Shown here: in pieces, positions 7,326 through 18,284 of the stretch
Numbering within the stretch: position 1 is the first letter of the stretch
Layout of the letters: every line of letters begins with the position of its first letter
Assembly (NCBI RefSeq): GCF_019469165.1
Contig: NZ_CP048263.1
Span: forward strand, 620,001-684,000
Origin: Gilliamella sp. ESL0443
GTDB lineage: Bacteria; Pseudomonadota; Gammaproteobacteria; Enterobacterales; Orbaceae
DNA length: 64,000 nucleotides
Direction: 5' to 3'
Notes under the pieces: generated by a model
What the model was told of the DNA's origin: nothing
The model's input: only the letters and a program-made list of their open reading frames with translations
Database searches by the model: none
Made by a program: the position numbers and the translations under genes

Positions 7326-9032
7326 ATGGTTGCAAATAGTACATCAGATCTGATAACAAAATTAAAAAATATTGTTGGTGATAAATATACCTTAACTGAT
7401 CCAAATCGGACTTTACCTTATCGCCAAGGTGCACGTTTTGGGGTGGGAGATGCATTAGCTGTTGTTATCCCTGGCACGCTTTTAGAACAGTGGGAAGTTT
7501 TAAAGGCTTGTGTTGAGGCGGATGTGATTGTCATTACACAGTCTGCCAATACGGGGTTGACTGGTGGTTCTACTCCTGATGGTAATGATTATGACCGGCC
7601 AATTGTTATTGTTAGTACTCGTCGATTAGATGGTATTCAAGTGATTGAAAATGGTGATCAGGTGGTCTGTTTACCGGGTAGTACGTTATTCCATTTAGAA
7701 AAAGAGTTAAAAAAATATCACCGTGGTCCTCATTCTGTGATTGGCTCGTCTTGTATAGGTGCTTCGGTTTTAGGTGGCGTTTGCAACAATTCTGGCGGTG
7801 CTTTGATTCAACGTGGTCCTGCTTATACGCAAATGGCGGTATTTGCCCAGTTGGATGAGCAAGGTCAGCTACATTTAGTCAACCATTTAGGGATTGAATT
7901 GGGTGACACACCAGAAGCAATTTTAGAAAATTTACAAAAACGTGCTTATACCGATAACGATGTTAACCCTAATGCTGGTTTAGGCCATGATCACCATTAT
8001 TGTGATCATGTACGACAAATCGATGCTGATACACCCGCTCGATATAATGCCGATCCAAGTCGTCATTATGAAGCGTCAGGTAGTGCTGGTCGATTGATGG
8101 TTTTTGCGGTGCGGTTAGATACTTTTCCTTTAGAAGAAAAGACCGCGGTATTTTATATTGGAACTAATGATACCAACGAGCTGGATGATATTCGTCGTCA
8201 TATTTTAGGAACTTTTAAGCATCTGCCAATTTCAGGTGAATATATTCATCGTGATGCGTTTGATATTGCAGCGGTATATGGCAAACATCTATTTTTAGCT
8301 ATTCAGAAATTGGGTACCGATACGATCCCTCGTTTGTATGCATTTAAGAATGTTGTCGATCGTATTGTGAGAAAAATTCCTTTCTTCCCTAACAGTTTTT
8401 CTGATTGGTTTGCGGTGAATGTGTGTAAGTTGTTACCTAAGCATTTGCCAAAATCGATGCGTGATTATCGTGATCGCTATGAGCATCATCTCATTTTGAA
8501 AATGTCTGATGACGGCATTGCCGAAGCTGAGGAATATTTGAAGGAGTATTTTGCAAATAGTGAGAAACGTAGTGGTAGTTATTTCCGTTGTAATGATAAG
8601 GAAGCTGAGGCTGCTATGTTACACCGCTTTGCAACAGCCGGTGCTGCTACGGTTTATCGTAATGTTCATACTAAGACTGTCGAGGATTTGGTCGCTCTAG
8701 ATATTGCTTTGCGTCGTAATGATAAGGAGTGGTTCGAAACGTTACCAGAAAGTATTAGTCAGCATTTTATTCATAAACTTTATTATGGACACTTTTTCTG
8801 TTCAGTGTTCCATCAAGACTATTTGGCTAAAAAAGGGACTGACTGTACTAAGATGAAAGAGGAGATGTTGGCGATACTCGATCAGCGTGGAGCACAATAT
8901 CCGGCCGAACATAATGTTGGTCATTTGTATCATGCTAATTCTGATTTGAAAAATTTCTATCACGAGTTAGATCCAACTAATAGCTTTAATCCGGGTATTG
9001 GTAAAACATCTAAAAAGAAATTTTGGAAATGA
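7326..9032 (+). CDS. dld: Quinone-dependent D-lactate dehydrogenase
   Basis: Membrane-associated FAD flavoprotein that oxidises D-lactate to pyruvate and passes electrons to the quinone pool. The 568-residue product (E. coli Dld is 571) has an N-terminal FAD-binding PCMH domain: ITQSANTGLTGGSTPDG, SSCIGASVLGGVCNNSGGAL and the Dld-specific RGPAYTQMA; the C-terminal half carries the membrane-binding region typical of Dld and the flavin-end motif PEHNVGHLYHA. I chose ATG 7326, preceded by AGAAGGGAAG, over the in-frame ATG at 7287, which adds a non-conserved leader. Monocistronic, ending in a strong terminator shared with mutS. A respiratory lactate route fits a host-associated fermenter. Confidence 0.96.
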   Translation: MVANSTSDLITKLKNIVGDKYTLTDPNRTLPYRQGARFGVGDALAVVIPGTLLEQWEVLKACVEADVIVITQSANTGLTGGSTPDGNDYDRPIVIVSTRRLDGIQVIENGDQVVCLPGSTLFHLEKELKKYHRGPHSVIGSSCIGASVLGGVCNNSGGALIQRGPAYTQMAVFAQLDEQGQLHLVNHLGIELGDTPEAILENLQKRAYTDNDVNPNAGLGHDHHYCDHVRQIDADTPARYNADPSRHYEASGSAGRLMVFAVRLDTFPLEEKTAVFYIGTNDTNELDDIRRHILGTFKHLPISGEYIHRDAFDIAAVYGKHLFLAIQKLGTDTIPRLYAFKNVVDRIVRKIPFFPNSFSDWFAVNVCKLLPKHLPKSMRDYRDRYEHHLILKMSDDGIAEAEEYLKEYFANSEKRSGSYFRCNDKEAEAAMLHRFATAGAATVYRNVHTKTVEDLVALDIALRRNDKEWFETLPESISQHFIHKLYYGHFFCSVFHQDYLAKKGTDCTKMKEEMLAILDQRGAQYPAEHNVGHLYHANSDLKNFYHELDPTNSFNPGIGKTSKKKFWK

Positions 9033-9054
9033 TTTAGAAACTAAACTGAACATT

Positions 9055-9089
9055 AAAACCGCCATTATTGAATTAATGGCGGTTTTTTT
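9055..9089. terminator. Bidirectional intrinsic terminator between dld and mutS
   Basis: AAAACCGCCATTA (9055-9067) pairs perfectly with TAATGGCGGTTTT (9074-9086) around a TTGAAT loop, with A and T runs on both flanks. It ends dld on the plus strand and mutS on the minus strand. Confidence 0.92.
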
Positions 9090-9091
9090 AT

Positions 9092-11644
9092 TTAGAGTAA
9101 TTTTTTTAGTTGATAGATTGCTTCTAACGCTTGTTTTGGCGTTAATGCATCTGGATCGAGCTGTTGTAGAGCTAGCTCGACTTCTGATGGTTCAGTATCA
9201 CTGATCAAGGTCAGTTGTGAGCTTTCAATATGGCTGTCAGCTGTAGAGAGAACTTCTAGCTCTTTTAGCTTCTGTTTGGCTCGTTTTAATATCGTTTTAG
9301 GCACACCGGCTAATCCTGCCACAGCTATACCAAAACTTTTGCTCGCTGCACCTTCGGATACTTCATGAATGAAAGCGACAGTATTGTCGTGTTCAATCGC
9401 GTCAAAATGGATGTTGTAGACACCTTGTATCTGTTGAGGTAGTTGCGTTAGTTCAAAATAGTGGGTTGCAAATAGTGTCATCGCTTTGATTTCGTTAGCC
9501 AAATTTTCAGCGCACGCCCAAGCTAATGATAGACCATCATACGTTGATGTTCCTCGGCCAATTTCGTCCATTAAAACTAAGCTATTTGGTGTAGCGTTAT
9601 GCATAATGTTGGCGGTTTCGGTCATTTCAACCATAAATGTCGAACGCCCAGATGCTAAATCGTCAGATGCGCCAATACGTGTAAAGATACGATCAACAGG
9701 GCCTATTATTGCTTTCGAAGCTGGGACAAAGCTACCAATGTAAGCAAGTAAGACGATCAACGCTGCTTGGCGCATGTAGGTGCTTTTTCCGCCCATATTA
9801 GGGCCAGTGATAATTAGCATTCTTCTATCTGATGATAGTGAGAGTGAGTTTGCGATAAATGGCTTTTGTGATACTTGCTCGATCACAACGTGCCGCCCAT
9901 CTTTGATTTCAATCCCGGTTTTGTTGGTTAATGTTGGGCATTGGTAGTTGAGTGTTAGTGATCGTTCAGCAAGATTCGTTAGTACATCAAGCTCGGCAAT
10001 CGCATCAGCGCTGGTTTGCATGTTAGCTAATTCTGGCATAAGTAGGTCGAACAGCTGTTCATAAAGCTGTTTCTCTAGTGCTAATGCACGACCTTTAGAC
10101 GTTAAGACTTTGTCTTCGTACTCTTTTAACTCAGGAATGATGTAGCGTTCAACATTTTTAAGTGTTTGTCTTCGTGTGTAGTGTATTGGCGCTAGGTGGC
10201 TTTGGCCTCGGCTAATTTGGATGTAGTAACCATGTACCGCATTAAAGCCTACTTTTAAGGTGTCAATTCCTAAGGTTTCACGTTCTCGAATTTCAAGTTG
10301 TTCTAAGTAGTTAGTTGCACCATCTGCTAAATTGCGTAGTTCATCTAATTCTTGATGATAACCGGCAGCAATTACGCCTCCGTCTCGAATAATAACGGGT
10401 GGGGCTTCGACTATTGCACGATTTAAGATATCAGCAATTTGGTCAAACTGGTTAATTTTAGCGCGTAATGCAATTAGTGATGGCGCGTTGAATTCGGATA
10501 GCTGTTGTTGAAGCGTTGGCAATAGGTTATAGGCATCGCGTAGGCGAGCGAAATCTCGCGGGCGAGCACTTCTCAATGCTAATCTTGCTAAAATTCGTTC
10601 AAGATCACCAATCTGTTTTAATAGCGGTTGTAGGTCGGTGATATGGTTTTGCAGTTCTTGAATTGCTAGCTGTCGGTTTTGTAATATTGCTAGATTACGG
10701 ATTGGCGAATGCAGCCACCGTTTAAGCATTCGACTACCCATTGCAGTTTGGGTTTTATCTAAGATATCAGCTACAGTATGTTCTGTTCCACCTGATAGGT
10801 TTTCGGTAATTTCTAAGTTTCTGCGAGTGGATGCATCGAGCACAACAAAATCAACTGGCGATTCTTTAACTATTGAGCGAATATGTGGCATAGCTGTGCG
10901 TTGGGTATCTTTTACGTATTGTAATAAACAGCCTGCTGCACATAATGCATAATGGCACTCTTCTACCCCATATCCAATTAAATCATTAGTTCCAAATTGT
11001 AAATTGAGTTGTTGTTTGGCGGTTTCGAGATCGAAGTCCCAAATTGGTCGCCGTCTTAATCCGTGACGATTTTCAATTAGGTTCATTGATTGAAAATCTT
11101 CAGGGTAGAGTAACTCAACTGGGTTAGTTCGCTGTAATTCTGCTTGGATAGCTTCTGGATTATCGCATTCAAATACAAAAAAACGGCCTGAACTTATGTC
11201 TAAAGTGGCGTAACCAAAGTGCTCTTTTTGTTGCCATATGCACGCGAGTAAGTTGTCTTTACGATCTTCTAATAGTGATTCATCACTCACTGTGCCTGGT
11301 GTAACAATTCGAACAATTTTACGTTCAACGGGGCCTTTGCTGGTTGCAGGATCACCTATTTGCTCACAAATTGCTACTGATTCGCCAAGCGATATAAGTT
11401 TAGCTAAGTAGCTTTCAACTGCATGATAAGGCACGCCAGCCATAGGAATTGGCTGTCCATTTGATGAGCCTCGTTTAGTCAGCGATATATCTAAGAGTTG
11501 CGAACCACGTTTGGCATCATCATAAAACATCTCATAAAAATCACCCATTCGATAAAACAGTAAAATATCCGGATTTTCAGCTTTCAATTTTAGGTATTGT
11601 CGCATCATTGGTGTGTGGTCGGTGAGGTTGTCGTATTCGGTCAT
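9092..11644 (-). CDS. mutS: DNA mismatch repair protein MutS
   Basis: Mismatch-recognition ATPase of methyl-directed repair, acting as a dimer on DNA with MutL. Full length at 850 residues (E. coli 853). The N-terminal mismatch-binding domain contains [14 protein letters not shown], the Phe-X-Glu wedge (residues around 36-38, FYEMF). The core/lever region spans roughly 270-560. The ATPase has [13 protein letters not shown] (Walker A, near residue 613), [16 protein letters not shown] (Walker B and signature) and [11 protein letters not shown]; a short C-terminal beta-clamp/tetramer tail ends VYQLKKLL-like (AIYQLKKLL). Stand-alone, minus strand, with no rpoS or cinA neighbour as in enterics. 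Loss or slippage here would raise the rate of repeat switching, but the gene looks intact. Confidence 0.98.
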   Translation of the reverse strand: MTEYDNLTDHTPMMRQYLKLKAENPDILLFYRMGDFYEMFYDDAKRGSQLLDISLTKRGSSNGQPIPMAGVPYHAVESYLAKLISLGESVAICEQIGDPATSKGPVERKIVRIVTPGTVSDESLLEDRKDNLLACIWQQKEHFGYATLDISSGRFFVFECDNPEAIQAELQRTNPVELLYPEDFQSMNLIENRHGLRRRPIWDFDLETAKQQLNLQFGTNDLIGYGVEECHYALCAAGCLLQYVKDTQRTAMPHIRSIVKESPVDFVVLDASTRRNLEITENLSGGTEHTVADILDKTQTAMGSRMLKRWLHSPIRNLAILQNRQLAIQELQNHITDLQPLLKQIGDLERILARLALRSARPRDFARLRDAYNLLPTLQQQLSEFNAPSLIALRAKINQFDQIADILNRAIVEAPPVIIRDGGVIAAGYHQELDELRNLADGATNYLEQLEIRERETLGIDTLKVGFNAVHGYYIQISRGQSHLAPIHYTRRQTLKNVERYIIPELKEYEDKVLTSKGRALALEKQLYEQLFDLLMPELANMQTSADAIAELDVLTNLAERSLTLNYQCPTLTNKTGIEIKDGRHVVIEQVSQKPFIANSLSLSSDRRMLIITGPNMGGKSTYMRQAALIVLLAYIGSFVPASKAIIGPVDRIFTRIGASDDLASGRSTFMVEMTETANIMHNATPNSLVLMDEIGRGTSTYDGLSLAWACAENLANEIKAMTLFATHYFELTQLPQQIQGVYNIHFDAIEHDNTVAFIHEVSEGAASKSFGIAVAGLAGVPKTILKRAKQKLKELEVLSTADSHIESSQLTLISDTEPSEVELALQQLDPDALTPKQALEAIYQLKKLL

Positions 11645-13210
<1,566 letters not shown>

Positions 13211-13227
13211 GAAGCATTGTAATTGAT

Positions 13228-13255
13228 AAAAAAGCGACCTTGAGTCGCTTTTTTT
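13228..13255 (+). terminator. gapA intrinsic terminator
   Basis: AAAAAAGCGAC and GTCGCTTTTTT pair over 11 bases around CTTGA, followed by a T run, 18 bases after the gapA stop. Confidence 0.93.
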
Positions 13256-13288
13256 ATTTCTGCTAAGAATGATTATTCGTAAGCATAA

Positions 13289-13318
13289 AAAACGCCTATT
13301 TTTTCAAATAGGCGTTTT
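13289..13318 (-). terminator. Cold-shock gene intrinsic terminator (bidirectional)
   Basis: AAAACGCCTATTT and AAATAGGCGTTTT form a 13-bp perfect stem with a TTTC loop. It lies 26 bases beyond the minus-strand cold-shock gene stop and faces the gapA terminator, so it insulates the two convergent genes. Confidence 0.9.
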
Positions 13319-13344
13319 ACTTTTATTATTTAATTAAAATTTAA

Positions 13345-13554
13345 TTAGATAACAACAACTTCAGCCGCTGCTGGTCCACGTGGGCTATCTTGGATCGCAA
13401 ATTCGACTTGTTGTCCTTCAGCTAAGGTTTTAAAGCCGTCGCCTGAGATTGCAGAGAAGTGAACAAATACGTCTTTGCTACCATCGGCTGGGGTAATAAA
13501 ACCGAAACCTTTACTTTCATTGAACCATTTTACTTGGCCTGTTTTTTTATTCAT
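13345..13554 (-). CDS. Cold-shock-domain protein, CspC/CspE type
   Basis: Small RNA chaperone of 69 residues, a single five-stranded OB-fold. RNP1 is KGFGFI at residues 15-20 and RNP2 is VFVHF at residues 29-33; [28 protein letters not shown] and GFKTLAEGQ match CspC and CspE nearly exactly, so it is one of these constitutive members that melt RNA structure, antiterminate and affect mRNA stability, rather than cold-induced CspA. I cannot separate CspC from CspE by sequence alone. GGATG precedes the TAAATG start. A gene-free leader of up to 330 bases upstream is consistent with the long structured 5' UTRs of csp genes. Confidence 0.93.
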   Translation of the reverse strand: MNKKTGQVKWFNESKGFGFITPADGSKDVFVHFSAISGDGFKTLAEGQQVEFAIQDSPRGPAAAEVVVI

Positions 13555-13884
13555 TTACTAGACATCCTAACAATAATTAATAATTTGCCTTATCGGCTGT
13601 TTAGGCTTAACAAAACATTGTTTACATCAACTCAAAAACTAATCTAACCAGTTTACCACTAAATTAAAAAGTTAATCGTTTCCATAAAAATGCTTCTTTT
13701 GTTCACCCACGACTATTACCTCATAAATCATAATCGAAAGCAAGAGTTTCATGACATTTTTTTCATCTTAGGATGAAGTTTTTTATATGATTTTTTGGTA
13801 ATTGATCGTTTTTTGATCTATAGCAAATTACTGATATTATAACTACTTGAAGTTATTTCGAAAGTCAAAAAAAGTCTAAAAATG
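13555..13884 (-). other. Gene-free leader of the cold-shock gene
   Basis: About 330 bases between the cold-shock gene and the ppa terminator carry no coding frame on either strand. It should contain the csp promoter and a long 5' UTR. I could not find a match to the canonical cold-box element. Confidence 0.45.
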
Positions 13885-13914
13885 CGAGTCATAAAAATTT
13901 TTCTTTATGACTCG
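13885..13914 (-). terminator. ppa intrinsic terminator
   Basis: CGAGTCATAAA and TTTATGACTCG pair over 11 bases; on the minus strand the stem is followed by CATTTTTAGACTTTTTTT. It lies 32 bases beyond the ppa stop. Confidence 0.82.
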
Positions 13915-13945
13915 GTAAAGCGATTACTTTTTTGTAAAGAAGGGT

Positions 13946-14470
13946 TTATTTTGCACGTTCAAATGATTCGATAATTTCTTTTCGAGCTGCTTCTGCGTTA
14001 TCCCAACCTTCAACTTTTACCCATTTACCTTTTTCAAGGGCTTTGTATTGTTCAAAGAAGTGTTTGATTTGAGATTTTAATAATTCAGGTAAGTCATCTA
14101 CATCTTTAATATGATCGTATTCTTTTGAAAGTTTAGTGTGTGGTACTGCAACTAATTTAGCATCAGAACCCGCCTCATCAGTCATTTTTAATACACCAAC
14201 TGGACGGCAACGAATTACTGAACCTGGTTGTAATGGGTATGGTGTTGGGACTAATACGTCAACAGGATCTCCATCTAGTGATAAAGTGTGGTTGATATAA
14301 CCATAGTTACATGGATAGAACATTGCTGTTGCCATAAAACGATCGACAAATACTGCACCAGTGTCTTTATCAACTTCATATTTAATTGGGTCAGCATTCG
14401 CTGGGATTTCGATTACAACATAGATGTCGTCTGGTAATTCTTTACCTGCTGGTACATTTAATAGTCCCAT
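13946..14470 (-). CDS. ppa: Inorganic pyrophosphatase
   Basis: Soluble hexameric enzyme hydrolysing pyrophosphate to phosphate, pulling biosynthetic reactions forward. The 174 residues (E. coli 176) begin [20 protein letters not shown] and contain the family signature around DGDPVDVLV with its metal-binding aspartates, [15 protein letters not shown] and [19 protein letters not shown]. Codon use resembles gapA, fitting strong expression. It starts at ATG 14470 with GAGGACAC as ribosome-binding site. Downstream of darP on the same strand with a 69-base gap, but probably with its own promoter. Confidence 0.97.
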   Translation of the reverse strand: MGLLNVPAGKELPDDIYVVIEIPANADPIKYEVDKDTGAVFVDRFMATAMFYPCNYGYINHTLSLDGDPVDVLVPTPYPLQPGSVIRCRPVGVLKMTDEAGSDAKLVAVPHTKLSKEYDHIKDVDDLPELLKSQIKHFFEQYKALEKGKWVKVEGWDNAEAARKEIIESFERAK

Positions 14471-14539
14471 TTTTGTGTCCTCTATCTTTTATTTGTTAAT
14501 TGTGTTTAATGATAAATATAAAGCGAACATTATAAAAAT

Positions 14540-15076
14540 TTACTCTGTTTCGCTCAAATCTTTTAGATATTGAAAAATTTGTCTGGCTGTTTTTGGGGTT
14601 TTGTTTGCAGAGAGTTCTTTTTTGGCTAAACGCGCTAGTGTGCGTAGTTGCTGTCTATCTGCGGAAGGGTAAAGCCCCATTATTGATTCTGCATCACCCG
14701 TTTCTATAAGTTCGTCACGCAATTTTTCTAATCGATGAAATAGGGCGACTTGTTGGTTATGGCGATTTTTAAGTTTATCCAAAGCTAATGTTATAGGTTC
14801 AATATCACGACTTCGAAGCAGTTTACCAATGTATTGGATTTGCCTTCGATAGCCTTCTTTTTTTATTTTTTGCGCTAATTCAATCGCATAAAGTAGATCT
14901 TCATCAAGGGGAATTTTAGCAATTTCATTTTTGCTTAAGTTGACAAGTTCGACACCTAACTTTTTAAGTGCTTCAGCATCACGTTTGATTTCACTTTTAC
15001 TGACGTAAATAATGTCATCGTCTTGAGGATCAATGTTGAAGTCAGGTTCTAAATTTGGCTCTTGATTGTTATTCAT
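14540..15076 (-). CDS. darP: Ribosome maturation factor DarP (YjgA, DUF615)
   Basis: Small basic/acidic helical protein of 178 residues that binds late 50S precursors and helps form the peptidyl-transferase centre. Family hallmarks are [20 protein letters not shown] near residues 25-44, [24 protein letters not shown] and the C-terminal [20 protein letters not shown] followed by IFQYLK. An acidic N-terminal tail ([11 protein letters not shown]) is usual. It is divergent from pmbA across 77 bases, the same arrangement as in E. coli. Confidence 0.93.
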   Translation of the reverse strand: MNNNQEPNLEPDFNIDPQDDDIIYVSKSEIKRDAEALKKLGVELVNLSKNEIAKIPLDEDLLYAIELAQKIKKEGYRRQIQYIGKLLRSRDIEPITLALDKLKNRHNQQVALFHRLEKLRDELIETGDAESIMGLYPSADRQQLRTLARLAKKELSANKTPKTARQIFQYLKDLSETE

Positions 15077-15153
15077 GCTATTTCTTTTGTTAACTAAAAT
15101 TGAATTCTGGCATATTATAACGTATCACTAGCAGAATTGTAGAAAATAATAAA

Positions 15154-16506
15154 ATGAGTATTGAACAAATTAAAAAAGACGCGTTAAGCCAAAAGCAACA
15201 TTTGTCAGCAATTGTTGCCGATGCTATTAACCAGGCAAAAGCTCGAGTTGATGCGGTTGAGGTATCGATTAATCAATCAACAGGTATTAGTGTTAGTACA
15301 CGAGATGGTGAGGCTGAGAATGTTGAGTTTAATAGTGATGGTGCGTTAGGTATTACTGTTTATCAAAATCAGCGTAAGGGTAGTGCGTCAACCAGTGATT
15401 TGTCGCCACAGGCAATCAGTCAAACTGTGGATATGGCTATTAATATTATGCAATATACGTCAGCAGATCCTTGTTCTGGTCTTGGCGATCCCGATTTAAT
15501 GGCTTTTGATGCGCCAGATTTAGATCTGTTTTATCCAAGTGGTTTGAATGTTGATAATGCAATTGAACAGGCAAAACAGGCTGAACTAAGTGCGTTGGCA
15601 AGGTCTTCTTTAATAAGCTGTGACGGTGGTTATTTTAATAGTCGTTATGGTGTTTATGTTTATGGTAATAGTTTAGGGATGTTACAAGGTTACTGTGCAA
15701 GTTCGCATTCACTTTCTTGCTCTGTTATTGCTGAACAAAATGGGCAAATGGAGCGTAATTATGAATATACGTCCTCCCGTGTTGCTAACCAATTAAAATC
15801 ACCTGATTGGGTTGGTAATCATGCTGCTGAAAAGGCGGTTGCTCATTTAGGTGCTAAACAAATAAAGACTATGCAAGTTCCAGTTCTTTTTTGTGCAGAA
15901 GTTGCTGTTGGGTTGATTCGCCATTTAGTTGGAGCCATTAGTGGTGGTGCTATTTACCGAAAATCCTCTTTTTTATTAGATAGTGTGGGTAATGCGATTT
16001 TTCCTTCTTGGCTGACAATTTTAGAAGATCCTTATATTTTAAAAGGAGTTGGGTCATCACCTTTTGATAGTGAAGGAACCAAAACAGTTAAGCGCAATAT
16101 CATTGAAGACGGTATTTTACAAACTTATTTGTTAAGTAACTATTCAGCCAGAAAATTAGGGCTAAAATCGACAGGACATGCTGGTGGTATACATAATTGG
16201 TTAGTTTCACCAAGTCAAACTGATGCTGATTTTGATACAATGTTAAGAAAATTAGATAAAGGTGTTGTTATTACGTCATTAATGGGACAAGGTGTTAATA
16301 ATGTTACGGGTGATTATTCGCGTGGCGCCTCTGGTTTTTGGGTGGAAAATGGTAAAATACAGTATCCAATCAATGAAATTACCGTCGCGGGTAACCTTAA
16401 GGATATTTACCAAAATATTGTGGCAATAGGCAGTGATATTGAGACAAGAAGTAATATTCAAACTGGATCAATATTAGTAGAAAATATGAGTGTAGCAGGG
16501 AAATAA
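15154..16506 (+). CDS. pmbA: Metalloprotease PmbA (TldE)
   Basis: Cytoplasmic partner of TldD; the TldD/TldE heterodimer is a metallopeptidase that trims peptides such as microcin B17 precursor and degrades CcdA. PmbA/TldE itself lacks the zinc site, so absence of a HExxxH motif here is normal. The 450-residue product (E. coli 450) shows the family blocks STRDGEAENVEFNSDGALGI, SCDGGYFNSRYGVYVYGNS, ISGGAIYRKSSFLLDS and VSPSQTDADFDTMLRKLDKG. No good ribosome-binding site precedes ATG 15154. The next gene (SulP) starts 6 bases after the stop and is likely cotranscribed. tldD is not in the window. Confidence 0.95.
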   Translation: MSIEQIKKDALSQKQHLSAIVADAINQAKARVDAVEVSINQSTGISVSTRDGEAENVEFNSDGALGITVYQNQRKGSASTSDLSPQAISQTVDMAINIMQYTSADPCSGLGDPDLMAFDAPDLDLFYPSGLNVDNAIEQAKQAELSALARSSLISCDGGYFNSRYGVYVYGNSLGMLQGYCASSHSLSCSVIAEQNGQMERNYEYTSSRVANQLKSPDWVGNHAAEKAVAHLGAKQIKTMQVPVLFCAEVAVGLIRHLVGAISGGAIYRKSSFLLDSVGNAIFPSWLTILEDPYILKGVGSSPFDSEGTKTVKRNIIEDGILQTYLLSNYSARKLGLKSTGHAGGIHNWLVSPSQTDADFDTMLRKLDKGVVITSLMGQGVNNVTGDYSRGASGFWVENGKIQYPINEITVAGNLKDIYQNIVAIGSDIETRSNIQTGSILVENMSVAGK

Positions 16507-16512
16507 TCAAAC

Positions 16513-18249
16513 ATGGGAAAGTTTACCAGTAGCGCATTATTCCAAAAAATTATTTTTTGGATGCCAGGCCTGATGAGTTTATTGCGATATAAGCGCGAAT
16601 ATCTTAGTTTTGATATTAAAGCGGGATTATCAGTGGCAGCAGTTTCTTTGCCTGTTTCTATCGCTTATGCAGAGCTTACAGGTGTCGGTGCGATTGCGGG
16701 ATTATATTCAACTATCTTGCCGCTTATTGTCTATGCGCTTTTTGGTTCATCCAGGCAATTGATTGTCGGTCCCGATACAGCTACCTGTGCTGTGGTTGCT
16801 GCTGTGGTATTTCCTTTAGCAGCTAATGATCCTGTTTTACGTTGGCAATTGGTGGTGCTGTTGACCATTATGATCGGTATTTGGTGCTTGATTGCCGGTA
16901 AACTCCATTTAGGTGCTTTGGCGGATTTATTAAGTCAGCCAATTTTGATTGGCCTACTTAATGGGATTTCAATTACTATTATGGTCGATCAGTTAGCTAA
17001 GATGTTTGGCTTTAAGTATGATTATTCTTATTTGATTGAACGCATTGCTTATCTACCTTTTAAAATATCTGAAATTCATGTGTTAACGGCATTTATATCT
17101 TTTTGTACACTTGCGATTCTGGTTGTATTGAAAAAATTCAAGCCACGTTATCCAGCCCCTTTGTTTGCTGTAATTATTATGACGTTTCTCTCTTGGCTGT
17201 TTAATTTTGAACATTATAATGTTCGAATCATTGGTGGAGTAACGAGTGATTTTATTCCTGCTGAGTCATGGATTGATTTTGATAAGGGCTTGATGCGTAA
17301 TTTAGTCGTTCCTTCGCTCAATATCGCCGTTATTTGTTTTGTAAGTATGATGATTACGGTACGAAGCTTTGCCTCTAAAAATAATTATGAGACTAATGCC
17401 GATGTTGAATTTAAAGCATTAGGTATGGCTAATATTGTTGCAGGTTTATCGCAAGGCTTTGTAGTCAGCGGTACCTCATCACGTACCGCGGTTAATGATG
17501 CCAATGGTGGTAAAACGCAATTAGTATCAATTATTGCGGCTGTTTTGATTGGCTTTGTCGTATTGTTCTTTTTGTCACCACTACAATATATTCCAACTTG
17601 TGTGTTGGCGGTGATTTTAATATATTCTTCTTTATCTCTTATCAATTTTCAAACTATTATCCGATTTTTTAAATTCGATCGTGATGCGTTTTATTTAAGC
17701 TTAACTACGTTAATTTCGGTATTAGTTATTGGTATTATTCCCGGTATGGCGTTGGCCGTTTTATTAGGGCTGTTTTTATTTTTGCGTCGTGTGTTTAGGC
17801 CGAATGATCAATTATTAGGTGTTGATGAAAGTGGACGAATTCATTCAATTGGTTCGGATGTTAGTCCATTAAGTAACACTATGATTTATCGCTTTAATTC
17901 TCCATTAACTTATTTCAATATTGCATACTTTAAACGTAGGATTATTAATTATATAGATGAATCTCCTGAGGCAATTAATTATGTGATTGTTGATGCTATT
18001 CCTTGCTTTACCTATAAAGATGTTAGTGTTTTGACCGGTATTGACGAGTTGGTTAAATCGTTGAAGGTTAGAAATGTGGTACTGATTTTATCTGGCCGAC
18101 GTAAAACATTGAAGAATTGGTTTAAGCAGATGAATATTAAATTAGATACTGATTATATTGAGTTTGCTTATGATCTTTATTTTGCTGTTAGGTCAGTTCA
18201 GAGTAAAGAACATATGGAAAGCAAAAACGACGAGGATATAAATAATTAA
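16513..18249 (+). CDS. SulP-family anion transporter with C-terminal STAS domain
   Basis: Inner-membrane transporter of 578 residues in the SLC26/SulP family, which moves sulfate, bicarbonate or dicarboxylates. About ten to twelve hydrophobic segments fill residues 30-430; signatures include SVAAVSLPVSIAYAELTGVG, IVGPDTATCAVVAAVVFPLA and GTSSRTAVNDANGGKTQL. The tail from about 440 (YRFNSPLTYFNIAYFKRRI, then NYVIVDAIPCFTYKDVSVL) is a STAS domain. Substrate cannot be inferred; enteric DauA (YchM) is a relative. Start ATG 16513 has GGGA upstream, within the end of pmbA, suggesting an operon of convenience with pmbA. Confidence 0.88.
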   Translation: MGKFTSSALFQKIIFWMPGLMSLLRYKREYLSFDIKAGLSVAAVSLPVSIAYAELTGVGAIAGLYSTILPLIVYALFGSSRQLIVGPDTATCAVVAAVVFPLAANDPVLRWQLVVLLTIMIGIWCLIAGKLHLGALADLLSQPILIGLLNGISITIMVDQLAKMFGFKYDYSYLIERIAYLPFKISEIHVLTAFISFCTLAILVVLKKFKPRYPAPLFAVIIMTFLSWLFNFEHYNVRIIGGVTSDFIPAESWIDFDKGLMRNLVVPSLNIAVICFVSMMITVRSFASKNNYETNADVEFKALGMANIVAGLSQGFVVSGTSSRTAVNDANGGKTQLVSIIAAVLIGFVVLFFLSPLQYIPTCVLAVILIYSSLSLINFQTIIRFFKFDRDAFYLSLTTLISVLVIGIIPGMALAVLLGLFLFLRRVFRPNDQLLGVDESGRIHSIGSDVSPLSNTMIYRFNSPLTYFNIAYFKRRIINYIDESPEAINYVIVDAIPCFTYKDVSVLTGIDELVKSLKVRNVVLILSGRRKTLKNWFKQMNIKLDTDYIEFAYDLYFAVRSVQSKEHMESKNDEDINN

Positions 18250-18284
18250 ATTTTTAATCATTTTTTAATTAGCTAGGGATAATT

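Noticed and set aside
13555-13760. Canonical cold box in the csp leader
   Set aside because: No stretch resembled the CspA-type cold box on the minus strand, in line with a CspC/CspE-type gene.
13885-13914. Independent small RNA in the ppa-csp gap
   Set aside because: The only structured element is best explained as the ppa terminator, and no promoter sits at a suitable distance.
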